Shown in pieces: positions 1 through 8,919 of a stretch of 64,000 nt of DNA (position 1 is the stretch's first letter; every line of letters starts with the position of its first letter). The stretch is taken from assembly GCF_000520955.1 (NCBI RefSeq), contig NZ_JACC01000010.1:111429-175428 (forward strand). Reading direction: 5' to 3'. The translations under genes were made by a program, and so were the position numbers. The DNA comes from Aquimarina pacifica (lineage in GTDB: Bacteria; Bacteroidota; Bacteroidia; Flavobacteriales; Flavobacteriaceae). The notes under the pieces are model-generated. The model was given only the letters and a program-made list of their open reading frames with translations, was not told where the DNA came from and ran no database searches.

Positions 1-137
1 ATATTATTAAACTTGTTGACGATCAAAATTTCGGACAACTATTTATAAGTGACACGCATGCAGAAAGAACTGAGGAGGTCGTCAAAAAAATATCAAAATC
101 TTATAAAATTATTCAATTAAAAAACTCACCAGAATGA
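1..137 (+). CDS. recF: RecF C-terminus (partial)
   Basis: The window opens inside a reading frame (frame starts at base 3) whose last 44 residues include VDDQNFGQLFISDTHAER and a stop at 135-137. This matches the end of RecF, the SMC-like ATPase that loads RecA at gaps in DNA, where a conserved D-T-H-A-E-R segment follows the Walker B/D-loop region. The upstream part lies outside the window. The stop overlaps the start of the next gene by four bases (ATGA), so the two are probably cotranscribed. Confidence 0.85.
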   Translation, partial: IIKLVDDQNFGQLFISDTHAERTEEVVKKISKSYKIIQLKNSPE

Positions 138-547
138 TAAAAAAGATAATTTATATTTTATTACTCGTTTTTATTTCCTGTGCAAAACAGACTAAACTAG
201 AAGACGCAAAAAATCTTAACGGGTATTGGGAGATAGAATATGTTATGCTATCAGACGGATCAAAGAAACAATACAATTTTAATAAGAGTGTTGATTTTTT
301 TGAGATTAAAGACTCTATTGGTGTTCGTAAAAAAGTACAACCCCAACTTGACGGAAGTTTTATTATAAATAATGACAGTAAAACATTCAGATTAAAAATA
401 GAAAACGATAGTATCCGGATGTACTATAAAACAGAACAAGCTACCTGGAAAGAATCTTTAATTTCGTCGAAAGAAAACAAAATGGCTATAAAGAATGAAA
501 CAGGAAATATTTATTTTTACAAACGCTTCAAAAAAATCAAACTATAA
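134..547 (+). CDS. Small lipoprotein, lipocalin-like
   Basis: A 137-residue protein with a short hydrophobic signal ending in a lipobox (VFISC, Cys about 16), so probably a lipoprotein. After the Cys comes LNGYWEIEYVML, the pattern that opens many small Bacteroidota lipocalin-like domains, and the rest is predicted mostly beta. It sits between recF and a DUF721 gene with translational overlaps on both sides (ATGA with recF, TAATG with the next gene), so it belongs to that operon. Ligand and role are unknown. Confidence 0.75.
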   Translation: MIKKIIYILLLVFISCAKQTKLEDAKNLNGYWEIEYVMLSDGSKKQYNFNKSVDFFEIKDSIGVRKKVQPQLDGSFIINNDSKTFRLKIENDSIRMYYKTEQATWKESLISSKENKMAIKNETGNIYFYKRFKKIKL

Positions 548-843
548 TGGCAAAACGTCATCAAGATGAACAGAGTCTTCAGGATATTTTAAAAAACTTT
601 GTTTCTGACAATAACCTACAAAAAGGACTAGATAAAGTCGAAGTACGTGATGTATGGGAAAGCATCATGGGGCCCGCAATCACCAAATACACAAGGAACA
701 TAAGACTAGAAAGAGAAACATTATTTGTAGAACTCACCTCATCTGTACTGAGAGAAGAGTTAAGTTATGGAAAACAAAAAATTATTGATAACCTTAATAG
801 TGAATTAGGTAAATCATTAATCAAAAAATTAGTCCTTAGGTGA
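547..843 (+). CDS. DUF721 (DciA-like) protein
   Basis: A 98-residue protein with the DUF721 signature: an N-terminal LQDILKNFV helix, then VWESIMGPAITKYT, and a short beta-rich end (LFVELTSSVLREELSYGK). DUF721 is the domain of DciA, which helps load the replicative helicase in many bacteria; whether this short flavobacterial form does the same is inference. Its position right after recF, a replication/repair gene, is in keeping with this. Start codon overlaps the preceding stop (TAATG), and the last 15 bases overlap the convergent thioesterase gene. Confidence 0.8.
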   Translation: MAKRHQDEQSLQDILKNFVSDNNLQKGLDKVEVRDVWESIMGPAITKYTRNIRLERETLFVELTSSVLREELSYGKQKIIDNLNSELGKSLIKKLVLR

Positions 844-1230
844 AGATGACAACCTATCCTTTACGTATTCGATTTTTGTTTTACCGTGAGGAGTTGGTTT
901 TCCATGCTCATCGAGGTTAACCATTGTTATCTTATCAACTTTAATTATTGTTTTTCGAGTTAATTTGTTACGAACTTCACAAGTAAGTACAAGTGAAGAT
1001 TTACCAAATTTTACTACATCAGTACCTATTTCTATAATATCACCCTGAACTGCCGAACTCACAAAATTGATTTCTGACATAAACTTTGTTACAACTCTCT
1101 TACTTTCTAATTGAATCACGGCATACAATGCTGCTTCTTCATCTATCCATTCTAACATTCTTCCTCCAAAAAGTGTGTTGTTTGGGTTAAGGTCTCCTGG
1201 TTTTACAAGTTTTCGTGTATGGTATCTCAT
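829..1230 (-). CDS. Acyl-CoA thioesterase, hotdog fold
   Basis: A 133-residue single-hotdog protein of the YciA/BFIT type. Residues about 14-33 read LNPNNTLFGGRMLEWIDEEA, the conserved N-x3-FGG-x3-W-x-D/E segment that carries the catalytic acid and binds CoA. It would hydrolyse acyl-CoA esters to free acid and CoA in the cytoplasm; chain-length preference cannot be read. The gene runs opposite to the recF operon and overlaps the DUF721 end by 15 bases. ATG start at 1230. Confidence 0.85.
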   Translation of the reverse strand: MRYHTRKLVKPGDLNPNNTLFGGRMLEWIDEEAALYAVIQLESKRVVTKFMSEINFVSSAVQGDIIEIGTDVVKFGKSSLVLTCEVRNKLTRKTIIKVDKITMVNLDEHGKPTPHGKTKIEYVKDRLSSSPKD

Positions 1231-1491
1231 GGGGCTTTTTTTGTTTACCGCTAAATTATCAAAAAAACCCCATATGGTTATTAATTTAAGACCTTCTTTA
1301 AAAGAATTATTATTTTATAATTTTAACCCTAAGAATATTCAAAAAACAAAAACTTTAATCAGAATTTATTGCAATTTTGATGTAAGATTACTTCTTATTT
1401 TTTTTACTAATAAGTAATGAGTACACCACATATTTATAAAAAACACCTAAAGCGAATACAAAGCAACCAATAAAGTAAAGTAACGAGAGTT

Positions 1492-2406
1492 TTATGGCAC
1501 AAAAACTTCCTCACAGATCTCTACACCATCTAAACAATCAGGTGTGATTACCGTAAGACAAATTTCATTTGACCCTCCATCAAGGTCTTTAGTTAGTGTA
1601 TTGCCAACCAACAAAGCTGGTGCAATCACTACTCCATTAATAGAATAAATAAATTCATAATCATCTTCGACCTCAAAATCAGGAGAGAATATATACACAT
1701 TCCCAGAAATTTGTTCTATGCCCAAACTCACATTGGGACAACCAGAACATGTATTCATAATTTCATAGAACTCATAATATGTTAATATTTCGGAAAATGC
1801 CACATCTGGCAATACGGATATACCAACGGGAAATTTAAAATTTGGAGAAGAGATACTTTGCAATGTATCAAGAAAAGTTATAAACCCATCTTGAGAATCA
1901 AAACTTATTTCTTGACCTGTTTCTTCTAGTAATACAATAGGTGTTTCAAGTTCAAAACATTGTCCGTAAAACTGTTCAAAATTTTCTCTAAACGTAGTAA
2001 GTTCGCAAGCACTAAAAACATCAAGAAAAGAACGCTCTGTCTCAACAGAAATTCGAGTACCTCCTTCTAAGATAATTTCTACAGGAAATTGTAAACCAGT
2101 AATATTAAAATTAGCACTTTGACTAGAAAGCACATCAACTAATCCTTGAAATGTAGTAATCTCTATACTCGAACTTGTGTTATACCCCAATACTATTGGA
2201 TATTGAAAAGAAAAACATAACGCATTCTCAGGAAGTGTAAAAACATCCGATTGTAAACTATTGAGTAAGGCAACTATTGAAGTCGAAGAAGTAATATCGA
2301 CCTCTTTATCATCTGTAAGAACACCATCATCATTGACACAAGAAGTTACTATGATGAATAGTGCTAACACATAATTTCTATATACTATTTTGAATATATT
2401 CAACAT
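1492..2406 (-). CDS. Lipoprotein with two internal repeats, unknown function
   Basis: A 304-residue protein beginning at ATG 2406 (a TTG lies one codon upstream). The N-terminal hydrophobic stretch ends in IIVTSC, a lipobox, followed by Asp-rich VNDDG, typical of surface or outer-membrane lipoproteins in Bacteroidota. Two repeats of about 75 residues are visible: each opens with CF....PI, has a middle segment ending in FL/V..L.S, and closes with F.FPV.I. The C-terminal third has paired cysteines (CSGCP, CLDGVEIC). No enzyme motif seen. Flanked by non-coding DNA on both sides, so probably a single-gene unit. Confidence 0.7.
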   Translation of the reverse strand: MLNIFKIVYRNYVLALFIIVTSCVNDDGVLTDDKEVDITSSTSIVALLNSLQSDVFTLPENALCFSFQYPIVLGYNTSSSIEITTFQGLVDVLSSQSANFNITGLQFPVEIILEGGTRISVETERSFLDVFSACELTTFRENFEQFYGQCFELETPIVLLEETGQEISFDSQDGFITFLDTLQSISSPNFKFPVGISVLPDVAFSEILTYYEFYEIMNTCSGCPNVSLGIEQISGNVYIFSPDFEVEDDYEFIYSINGVVIAPALLVGNTLTKDLDGGSNEICLTVITPDCLDGVEICEEVFVP

Positions 2407-2425
2407 CAATTTGTTTTAAACCTAT

Positions 2426-2452
2426 AACGCTTAAGAAAGCCAACACCCTACC
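2426..2452 (+). repeat. 27-bp element, copy 1
   Basis: Begins AACGCTTAAG and ends ACACCCTACC. It matches copy 2 (2824-2850) at 22 of 27 positions. It lies just upstream of the start of the divergent lipoprotein gene, about 500 bases before the sigma gene. Confidence 0.5.
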
Positions 2453-2823
2453 TCTTAAAGCAACTACCATCAAAAATTGATTCTTAATTTTACATTAAGC
2501 GCGCAATTAGTTGATCAGAAAAGTAGAAAAAAATAAGCATACCCAAACTCAAAATATCAAAAAAAACGGTTTTACCGGTATAAAATGAAGGGCATTTATC
2601 TTATCCAGAGCATACCTAATATATAAGAAAACAGAGATCAGTACATTTTTATTGTAAAGAACTAATGCATTGCTGTATGTATAGAAATAGCTCTTAACAA
2701 AAAATTCCCCAAAAGCAATGACAAATACTTTTAGGGAATCCACCAAATTAATTTAACCAACTTAACTCACTTATTTCTAAAAGGCAGATATAAACACACA
2801 TTATAATTTACCTTCAATAATAA

Positions 2824-2850
2824 AACGCTTAATAAACTAAATACCCTACC
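2824..2850 (+). repeat. 27-bp element, copy 2
   Basis: Begins AACGCTTAAT and ends ATACCCTACC. It ends 23 bases upstream of the -33 box of the sigma-gene promoter, where a regulator could act. It matches copy 1 at 22/27 and the inverted copy 3 at 20/27 positions. Confidence 0.55.
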
Positions 2851-2873
2851 CCCTACTTTCTTTTTTTTAATTT

Positions 2874-2904
2874 TTTGATAGCTTAAAAAAAAAATCTAGC
2901 TTTG
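2874..2904 (+). promoter_or_regulatory. Bacteroidota-type promoter of the ECF sigma gene
   Basis: TTTG at 2874-2877, a 19-base spacer and TAGCTTTG at 2897-2904 match the Bacteroidota primary-sigma consensus (TTTG-N19-TAnnTTTG) exactly. Transcription would start near 2911, giving a leader of about 17 bases before the ATG at 2928. Confidence 0.75.
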
Positions 2905-2927
2905 AATATTCATATTGATACCCCAAA

Positions 2928-3449
2928 ATGTCTGACAGTAAAAATTCTATATGCAACGAGCAAACTTTTGATCACTTTTTCAAAAGTCATGCTACTCTTT
3001 TGAGAAACCACATGTATTATAAGTTTGGAGATCTAGAGCAAGCAGAAGATATTGTTCAGGATACATTTATAAAATTATGGAATAACTGCGCCAAGGTTCC
3101 TCTAGAGAAAGCAAAAAGTTACATATTTACGATTGCAACCAACCTTGGGATTAGTAATACACGTCACCAGAAAGTAAAATTTAAGTATAGAGACTACATA
3201 AAACATAGAAATACTGACATCAATAATGAATCTCCAGAATTTATTGCACTAGAGAATGAATATATGGAGATCTTAAAAAAGGCAATTGCAGATCTACCCG
3301 AAAGACAACGTGAGGTTTTCCTTTTAAGTAGAATCGACAAAAAAACATATCGAGAGATTGCAGAAATGTCAAATGTATCAATAAAGGCCATAGAAAAACT
3401 AATGCACAAAGCTTTAGTGACGCTACGAAAAAAAATTGGAAATATTTAA
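2928..3449 (+). CDS. ECF RNA polymerase sigma factor, FecI-like
   Basis: A 173-residue sigma-70 family ECF factor. Region 2 is at about residues 12-80 (FKSHATLLRNHMYYKFGD, then EQAEDIVQDTFIKLW), and region 4 at about 120-170 (LPERQREVFLLSRI, then YREIAEMSNVSIKAIEKLMHKAL, a helix-turn-helix). There is no C-terminal extension. Followed by a FecR anti-sigma factor and a TonB-dependent receptor, so it belongs to the cell-surface-signalling type: the receptor senses its substrate, FecR relays it and the sigma factor turns on the receptor gene. It has its own consensus promoter and is flanked by 27-bp repeats. Confidence 0.92.
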   Translation: MSDSKNSICNEQTFDHFFKSHATLLRNHMYYKFGDLEQAEDIVQDTFIKLWNNCAKVPLEKAKSYIFTIATNLGISNTRHQKVKFKYRDYIKHRNTDINNESPEFIALENEYMEILKKAIADLPERQREVFLLSRIDKKTYREIAEMSNVSIKAIEKLMHKALVTLRKKIGNI

Positions 3450-3458
3450 CATATTAAA

Positions 3459-3485
3459 GGTAGGGTAATTAACACATAAAACGTT
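3459..3485 (-). repeat. 27-bp element, copy 3 (inverted)
   Basis: On the minus strand it starts AACGTTTTAT and ends TTACCCTACC, the same 27-base length as copies 1 and 2. It lies in the short gap between the sigma gene and the fecR-like gene, where it could affect expression of the anti-sigma factor and receptor. Confidence 0.5.
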
Positions 3486-3506
3486 CACTTATATATAACA
3501 AGGTAT

Positions 3507-4415
3507 ATGTTAAGTAATAAAGAAGATGATATATTCTTATCCAGATGGATAAACGAAGAACTTTCTGAAGAAGAACTTTCTGAGTTTAAATCACATCCCG
3601 AATATGAATATTTTACAAAAATTAAACAGGGCACAGACTCTTTAGTTATCAGAGAATATGATATCGAAAACGCTCTATCTCGTATTAAATCAACTCGGGT
3701 TAATAATACCTCTAAAAAAAGGAGTATTATTAAACTTGTACCTTATTTTGCAGCCGCCGCATCTATTGCCATTATTATTGGTCTTTTTCTATATCAAATG
3801 GACACATCTTTTGCTACCAACTACGGAAAACAGCAAATAGTAGTATTACCTGACGGATCAGAAATGATTCTAAACGCTAAATCTGAGGCAAGCTTTAATA
3901 AAAATGAATGGAAGGAACATAGAACTGTTTCTCTGAATGGAGAAGCATATTTTAAAGTAAAAAAAGGAAGTAAATTTACAGTAAAAACAAAAAACGGAAC
4001 CATTACTGTACTAGGAACTCAGTTTAATGTGCAATCGCAAAATAAGTTCTTTGAAGTTACCTGCTACGAAGGAAAAGTAAGAGTTAACAATGACACCATA
4101 GAAGAAGTTCTAACCAAAGGAAAAGGTTATCGAAATATAGAGAAGCGTGCACCCGAACGATGGTCTTTTGAATCTCAGAAACCCTCATGGCTTACCAAAA
4201 CTAGTTCTTTTAAAAGCACACCTATAGAATATGTTTTCAAGGAATTAGAAGAACAATATCAAATAAAGATAATTACAAATAATATAGATCTTAAAACTAT
4301 ATATACAGGATCTTTTCCTAATACGAATAAAAAAGTCGCTCTTACAACAGTTTTTAGTACTTTAGGCATGACCTATAAGCTATCTGATGATAGCAAAACT
4401 GTAGTAGTAGAATAG
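3507..4415 (+). CDS. FecR-family anti-sigma factor
   Basis: A 302-residue inner-membrane protein. Residues 1-75 are the cytoplasmic part that would bind the sigma factor, about 76-97 form one transmembrane helix (VPYFAAAASIAIIIGLFLY), about 105-210 are the periplasmic FecR domain (YGKQQIVVLPDGSEMILNAKS, then LNGEAYFKVKKG and TVLGTQFNV), and about 230-302 are the DUF4974 domain common in Bacteroidota. It would hold the sigma factor inactive until the TonB-dependent receptor signals. It lies 57 bases after the sigma gene and 6 bases before the receptor gene. Confidence 0.93.
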   Translation: MLSNKEDDIFLSRWINEELSEEELSEFKSHPEYEYFTKIKQGTDSLVIREYDIENALSRIKSTRVNNTSKKRSIIKLVPYFAAAASIAIIIGLFLYQMDTSFATNYGKQQIVVLPDGSEMILNAKSEASFNKNEWKEHRTVSLNGEAYFKVKKGSKFTVKTKNGTITVLGTQFNVQSQNKFFEVTCYEGKVRVNNDTIEEVLTKGKGYRNIEKRAPERWSFESQKPSWLTKTSSFKSTPIEYVFKELEEQYQIKIITNNIDLKTIYTGSFPNTNKKVALTTVFSTLGMTYKLSDDSKTVVVE

Positions 4416-4421
4416 CAAACA

Positions 4422-6974
4422 ATGACCAGATTTTTAGGCGTATATCTTTTTTTATGGAGTATTCTTGCTTCTTCTCAAGAAGAAGCACAGTCTATTATAC
4501 TAAAAAATGAACAACTTAGATCGGCCATAACCCATATAGAAACATTATATGATGTAAAATTCTCTTACATTGACGAAATAATTGACAATAAAAAGGTATC
4601 TCTTACAATACCGCCTCAAGGTCTTATTGAAAATATTCTTATTGAATTACAAAACCAGACGCGATTAAAATTTACCATTACAGGTGATGATTATATAACA
4701 ATTAGTCCTTTCAAAAAAAAGGATGTAACAACAGCTTGCGGATACATTTTTGATGAAAAAAAAATACCTTTATCAAATATTCAAATATTCTTTAAGACAA
4801 ATCGTACAAGCATAAAAACAGATGAAACAGGGTATTTTGAAACTGACTTAGCTCCCTATAATTCTGTCGTTTTAATTAGTGCTCCGGGGTTTCGTCAAAA
4901 AGTACTAAAGAGCCGAGATTTTCAAACAAAAAAATGTACTGAAATATATCTTACAAATACTCAAGAAGAGATTCTCGATGAAGTTATCATACAAGAGTAT
5001 CTTATCAAAGGAATTACTCAAAACAAAAAGATTATTCATATCGACCTAAAGGATATAGAAATCCTTCCGGGACAAACAGAACCTGACATTCTACAGAGTG
5101 TGCAATTAACACCTGGAGTTAACAACCCCTTTGAAACAGCTTCTGGGCTATACGTAAGGGGAAGTTCACCAAACCAAAACCTTATATTATGGAACGGTAT
5201 TAAAACCTATAAGCAAGGTCATTTCTTCGGAATGCTATCTGCGTTTAATCCCTATGTGGTAAAAGAAGTCGAATTTTCTAAAAGTGGTGTAAGCGCCAAA
5301 TATGGAGATCGCATCGGGGGTGTTGTTTCTATACAATCAGAAAACGAAGTACCTAATAAATTTACAGGTGGCGCTGGTTTTAATATGATAAACGCAGATA
5401 TTGTCACAAGCATACCCATCATACAGGATAAAGTTTCCTTTCAGGTATCAGCAAGAAGATCGTTTGCAGACCTACTCAACACCTTTACATATGATCAATT
5501 ATCAGAACGTGTTTTTCAGAATACCAAAATCACAGACTCAGCTGTATTTCCAAATAATACCAATACTTTTTATTACGCCGATTATAATGCAAATTTATTG
5601 ATTAAACCCTCTAGTTCGAATACCATCGAAATTAATACGATTTACGGAAAAAATGACCTTGATTTCAGAAGAAGTGATACTGTAGATTCATTTAATGATG
5701 AATTAGTAACAGAAAATGAAGGGTATAACATAAATTGGAAACATTCATATAATCAGAATGTTTCTCAAAATGTAAGCGGATATTACACAAGATACTTATT
5801 AGATTACAACTTCGTTACTATAAAATCTGAAGATATTATAGAAGTTGAGAGCAAACAAAACCGAATCAAAGACTTCGGTGGCAACTATAATATAGATTAT
5901 CAATTATCCGAATATCAAAATATATCAGGAGGATATCAATTTTCGAACAATACAATTAAATATAACTTTTCTTCTATCACTCCTGACTACGAGTTAATTT
6001 TGGATCAAGACAATCGCAGTCTCAATACACACGCAGGTTACGTCGAATATAAATTTGATAAACCAACGAGTTTTAACACCGCTGTAGGAGTACGAATAAA
6101 TCACTATACAGAAATAAACAAAACTTCTATAGAACCTAGGTTATTTATACAGAAAAATCTAAGTAAAAGCTGGAAGATCAACGCAAGTGGAGAGTTTCGA
6201 AGTCAGGCAGTAAGTCAAATTCAGGAATCTGTTGTGAGTGATCTATCCTTAGAAAACAAAGTATGGACATTAGCTAATACTGATAAGTTTCCTTTGACTA
6301 CTTCCTATCAGTTTACCTTCGGAAATAGTATTAAAAAAAACAATTGGTACATCGACATTGATAGTTATTATAAAAAAATAGATAACATTACTACGCTTAC
6401 TGCAGGTTTTATAAACCCCATCGACAATACATATCACAATGGTGAAAGTACTGTGTTTGGAGCTGATGTCTTCATTAAAAAAAGAATTAAGAATTACAAA
6501 ACTTGGGTGAGCTACTCATACATAGATACACGCAATATATTTGAGGGTATTAATGACAACCAATCTTTCCCAGGAAATTGGAATATTGAGCATACTGTGA
6601 AATGGTCTCACTTTTACAAGATCAATACATTTCAGTTTTCTTTGGGCTGGATATGGCATACAGGAAAGTCATTCACTAATATTTCTGGAGTTGATGATTC
6701 TGGTGAAATAATTGTTTTAGAATTTGATAAAATAAATAGTAACAATTTACCTGTTTACCACAGACTCGACTTTTCTGCAATTTATGATTTTAGGTTTAAA
6801 CTTAATTCGAAGATAAAATACCGTCTTGGATTCTCCTTAATAAATATTTACAATAGAAAAAACATATTAAACAAAGAGTTTAGAACCACAAACACATTAA
6901 GCAATAGACTAATCAACAATGACATACAATCCTTAGGCATCAACCCTAACCTAAGTTTTAGAGTGTTTTGGTAA
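4422..6974 (+). CDS. TonB-dependent outer-membrane receptor with STN signalling domain
   Basis: An 850-residue outer-membrane transporter. After a signal peptide (cleavage near residue 18) comes an STN domain (about 25-95) that contacts FecR, then a carboxypeptidase-regulatory-like beta domain (about 107-175), a plug (about 205-305, with VRGSSPNQNLILWNGI and AKYGDRIGGVVSI) and a beta-barrel ending in Phe-Arg-Val-Phe-Trp, a typical barrel terminus. The STN domain and the sigma/FecR neighbours mark a self-regulated uptake system. No SusD partner, enzyme or siderophore gene is adjacent, so the substrate is unknown. Confidence 0.92.
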   Translation: MTRFLGVYLFLWSILASSQEEAQSIILKNEQLRSAITHIETLYDVKFSYIDEIIDNKKVSLTIPPQGLIENILIELQNQTRLKFTITGDDYITISPFKKKDVTTACGYIFDEKKIPLSNIQIFFKTNRTSIKTDETGYFETDLAPYNSVVLISAPGFRQKVLKSRDFQTKKCTEIYLTNTQEEILDEVIIQEYLIKGITQNKKIIHIDLKDIEILPGQTEPDILQSVQLTPGVNNPFETASGLYVRGSSPNQNLILWNGIKTYKQGHFFGMLSAFNPYVVKEVEFSKSGVSAKYGDRIGGVVSIQSENEVPNKFTGGAGFNMINADIVTSIPIIQDKVSFQVSARRSFADLLNTFTYDQLSERVFQNTKITDSAVFPNNTNTFYYADYNANLLIKPSSSNTIEINTIYGKNDLDFRRSDTVDSFNDELVTENEGYNINWKHSYNQNVSQNVSGYYTRYLLDYNFVTIKSEDIIEVESKQNRIKDFGGNYNIDYQLSEYQNISGGYQFSNNTIKYNFSSITPDYELILDQDNRSLNTHAGYVEYKFDKPTSFNTAVGVRINHYTEINKTSIEPRLFIQKNLSKSWKINASGEFRSQAVSQIQESVVSDLSLENKVWTLANTDKFPLTTSYQFTFGNSIKKNNWYIDIDSYYKKIDNITTLTAGFINPIDNTYHNGESTVFGADVFIKKRIKNYKTWVSYSYIDTRNIFEGINDNQSFPGNWNIEHTVKWSHFYKINTFQFSLGWIWHTGKSFTNISGVDDSGEIIVLEFDKINSNNLPVYHRLDFSAIYDFRFKLNSKIKYRLGFSLINIYNRKNILNKEFRTTNTLSNRLINNDIQSLGINPNLSFRVFW

Positions 6975-7040
6975 GAGCTTCTAGACGAATCAATAACATT
7001 TTGTGTAATATTATTTTAGGACAAGACACAACAATTAAAT

Positions 7041-7077
7041 AAAAAACCATTTCAAAAAATTTGAAATGGTTTTTTAT
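7041..7077. terminator. Bidirectional terminator between receptor and ndk
   Basis: A stem AAAACCATTTCAAA / TTTGAAATGGTTTT with a three-base loop, flanked by A-run and T-run, between two convergent genes. Confidence 0.8.
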
Positions 7078-7095
7078 AATCAATATATTCTTTTT

Positions 7096-7515
7096 CTAGA
7101 ACTGCTCTCTACCAGAAAAATGGAAATTACTTTCGATTGCAGCATTCTCATCACTATCACTACCATGCACTGCATTTTCGCTAATCGAAGTTGCGAACTT
7201 CTTACGAATTGTTCCTTCTGCTGCTTCTTCTGGATTTGTTGCACCGATTAAAGTTCTAAAGTCTTCGACCGCATTTTCTTTTTCAAGAATAGCTGCAACA
7301 ATAGGACCACTTGTCATATATTCTACAAGATCACCATAAAAAGGACGCTCACTATGCACCTCATAAAAAGCTTTTGCATCATCCGTTGTAAGTTGCGTTA
7401 ATTTCATTCCTACAATTCTGAATCCAGAAGCTGTGATTTGTTCAAGAATTGCCCCGATGTACCCTTTTCTTACCGCATCAGGTTTTAGCATTGTAAAAGT
7501 TCTGTTTGTTGCCAT
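7096..7515 (-). CDS. ndk: Nucleoside diphosphate kinase
   Basis: A 139-residue cytoplasmic enzyme that transfers the gamma phosphate from NTPs to NDPs through a phosphohistidine. It starts [16 protein letters not shown], contains the active-site segment [12 protein letters not shown] with the catalytic His, and ends near the usual length. ATG at 7515. A consensus promoter lies about 95 bases upstream, giving a rather long leader. Confidence 0.97.
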   Translation of the reverse strand: MATNRTFTMLKPDAVRKGYIGAILEQITASGFRIVGMKLTQLTTDDAKAFYEVHSERPFYGDLVEYMTSGPIVAAILEKENAVEDFRTLIGATNPEEAAEGTIRKKFATSISENAVHGSDSDENAAIESNFHFSGREQF

Positions 7516-7902
7516 TATTATTTTTTTAATGTTTCTCGCTCCTAAACATTCAGAAGCAATTCACTTCATTATTTGGGTATATTAAACCCAACTCTTTTTC
7601 GAATTTTGTGCAAAAGTATGTATAAAACTATCAAAAACAAGAAATATCATATGAAATCACATATCATATAACTATGACACTAAGCTGATCTCAATTTCTT
7701 ATAATCAGAAACTATATTCTGTCGTACAAAATCATTTGAAATTAGTTCTTCATATCCCTATGTGCGTAACATGAACTAACTACCTCCAAAAAAAAAGAAG
7801 TATCTACAGCGAACAACTATCACGAATATGAAATTAAAAATCATAACAAAATTAGAGGTTCTAATATTACTAAAATATTATTTATTGTATATTCGCTGAC
7901 CT
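7516..7902. other. Intergenic region between divergent ndk and nrnA
   Basis: 387 bases with the ndk promoter (7611-7640, minus strand). For the plus-strand gene a weaker TATATTCG occurs at 7888-7895 without a clear -33 box. No gene is supported here. Confidence 0.5.
7611..7640 (-). promoter_or_regulatory. Bacteroidota-type promoter of ndk
   Basis: On the minus strand TTG (7640-7638), a 19-base spacer and TACTTTTG (7618-7611) match the consensus. Confidence 0.7.
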
Positions 7903-8919
7903 ATGCATACTCAAGATATAACTGAAATACAGGGGTTATTGTCCTCTCCCAAAAACATTGTAATTGTAACTCATAAAAATCCCGATGGTGATGCTATTGG
8001 TTCGAGTTTAGGGTTATACCATTACCTTAAATCTCAACAGCATAATGTCACGGTAATTACTCCTAATGATTGTCCAGAGTTTCTTAAATGGATCCCCGGG
8101 ATGGATACAATCCTAAAATATGACCATAATTCTAGTAAAGCTACATCCAAAATTGAAGCTGCTGATCTTATTTTTACTTTAGATTTTAATCATTTCTCAA
8201 GAAGTGGTGATATGGAGCATATTTTAGCAAAGACAAAAACTTGTTTTATAATGATTGATCATCATCAACAGCCAGACACGTATGCATCATACACGTATAG
8301 TGATGTAAGCATGAGCTCTACTTGTCAAATGATCTACCATTTTATCGAAAAACTCGATGATCTTGATAAAATTACTCCAGAAATTGCTACATGTATTTAT
8401 GTAGGAATTATGACGGATACCGGGTCCTTTCGGTTCAGATCAACAACTAGTACTACACACAAGGTTATAGCAGATTTGATTGATCACGGTGCCGACAACA
8501 CCAAAATTCATGAAGACATCTATGACACCAACACCCTTTCTAGAATAGAGTTACAAGGAATTGCTCTAAATAATCTTAAAGTCATACCAGAATACAAAAC
8601 TGCTTATATCACCCTATCTCAAAAAGAATTAGATCAACATAATTTTAAGAAAGGAGATACTGAGGGATTTGTTAATATGGGATTATCAATACAAGGAATT
8701 GTATTTGCCGTAATTTTCATTGAAAATAAAGGGGATAAAATTATAAAAATCTCATTTCGTTCTAAAGGGGATTTTTCTGTAAACGAATTTTCGAGAAATC
8801 ATTTTGAAGGTGGCGGACATCATAATGCAGCAGGTGGCAGAAGTAATATTTCATTATCCGACACGGTTGAAAAATTTATTAGTATCTTACCATCTTATAA
8901 AAATGCCTTAAATCAATGA
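7903..8919 (+). CDS. nrnA: DHH/DHHA1 phosphoesterase, NrnA-like
   Basis: A 338-residue protein with DHH-superfamily metal motifs in order: VTHKNPDGDAIGSSLG (about 21-36), a DFNH segment (about 95), IDHHQQPD (about 125), and the C-terminal DHHA1 motif GGGHHNAAGGR (about 304-314). NrnA enzymes degrade very short RNAs (nanoRNA) and hydrolyse pAp to AMP; some relatives instead cleave cyclic dinucleotides. Its stop overlaps the start of gldI by four bases, so the two are translationally coupled. Confidence 0.9.
   Translation: MHTQDITEIQGLLSSPKNIVIVTHKNPDGDAIGSSLGLYHYLKSQQHNVTVITPNDCPEFLKWIPGMDTILKYDHNSSKATSKIEAADLIFTLDFNHFSRSGDMEHILAKTKTCFIMIDHHQQPDTYASYTYSDVSMSSTCQMIYHFIEKLDDLDKITPEIATCIYVGIMTDTGSFRFRSTTSTTHKVIADLIDHGADNTKIHEDIYDTNTLSRIELQGIALNNLKVIPEYKTAYITLSQKELDQHNFKKGDTEGFVNMGLSIQGIVFAVIFIENKGDKIIKISFRSKGDFSVNEFSRNHFEGGGHHNAAGGRSNISLSDTVEKFISILPSYKNALNQ

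Larger units (their letters stand above)
2407..2927. other. Intergenic region upstream of ECF sigma gene
   Basis: A 521-base stretch between divergent genes. It contains two copies of a 27-bp element (2426-2452 and 2824-2850) and the sigma-gene promoter at 2874-2904. A 65-codon minus-strand ORF at 2549-2746 has no recognisable features and is not called. Confidence 0.6.

Noticed and set aside
1175..1417. 80-codon plus-strand ORF
   Set aside because: It overlaps the thioesterase gene antisense and its sequence is low-complexity with no start context or recognisable domain.
2549..2746. 65-codon minus-strand ORF in the gap before the sigma gene
   Set aside because: Aromatic-rich, no family resemblance, and no support from context.
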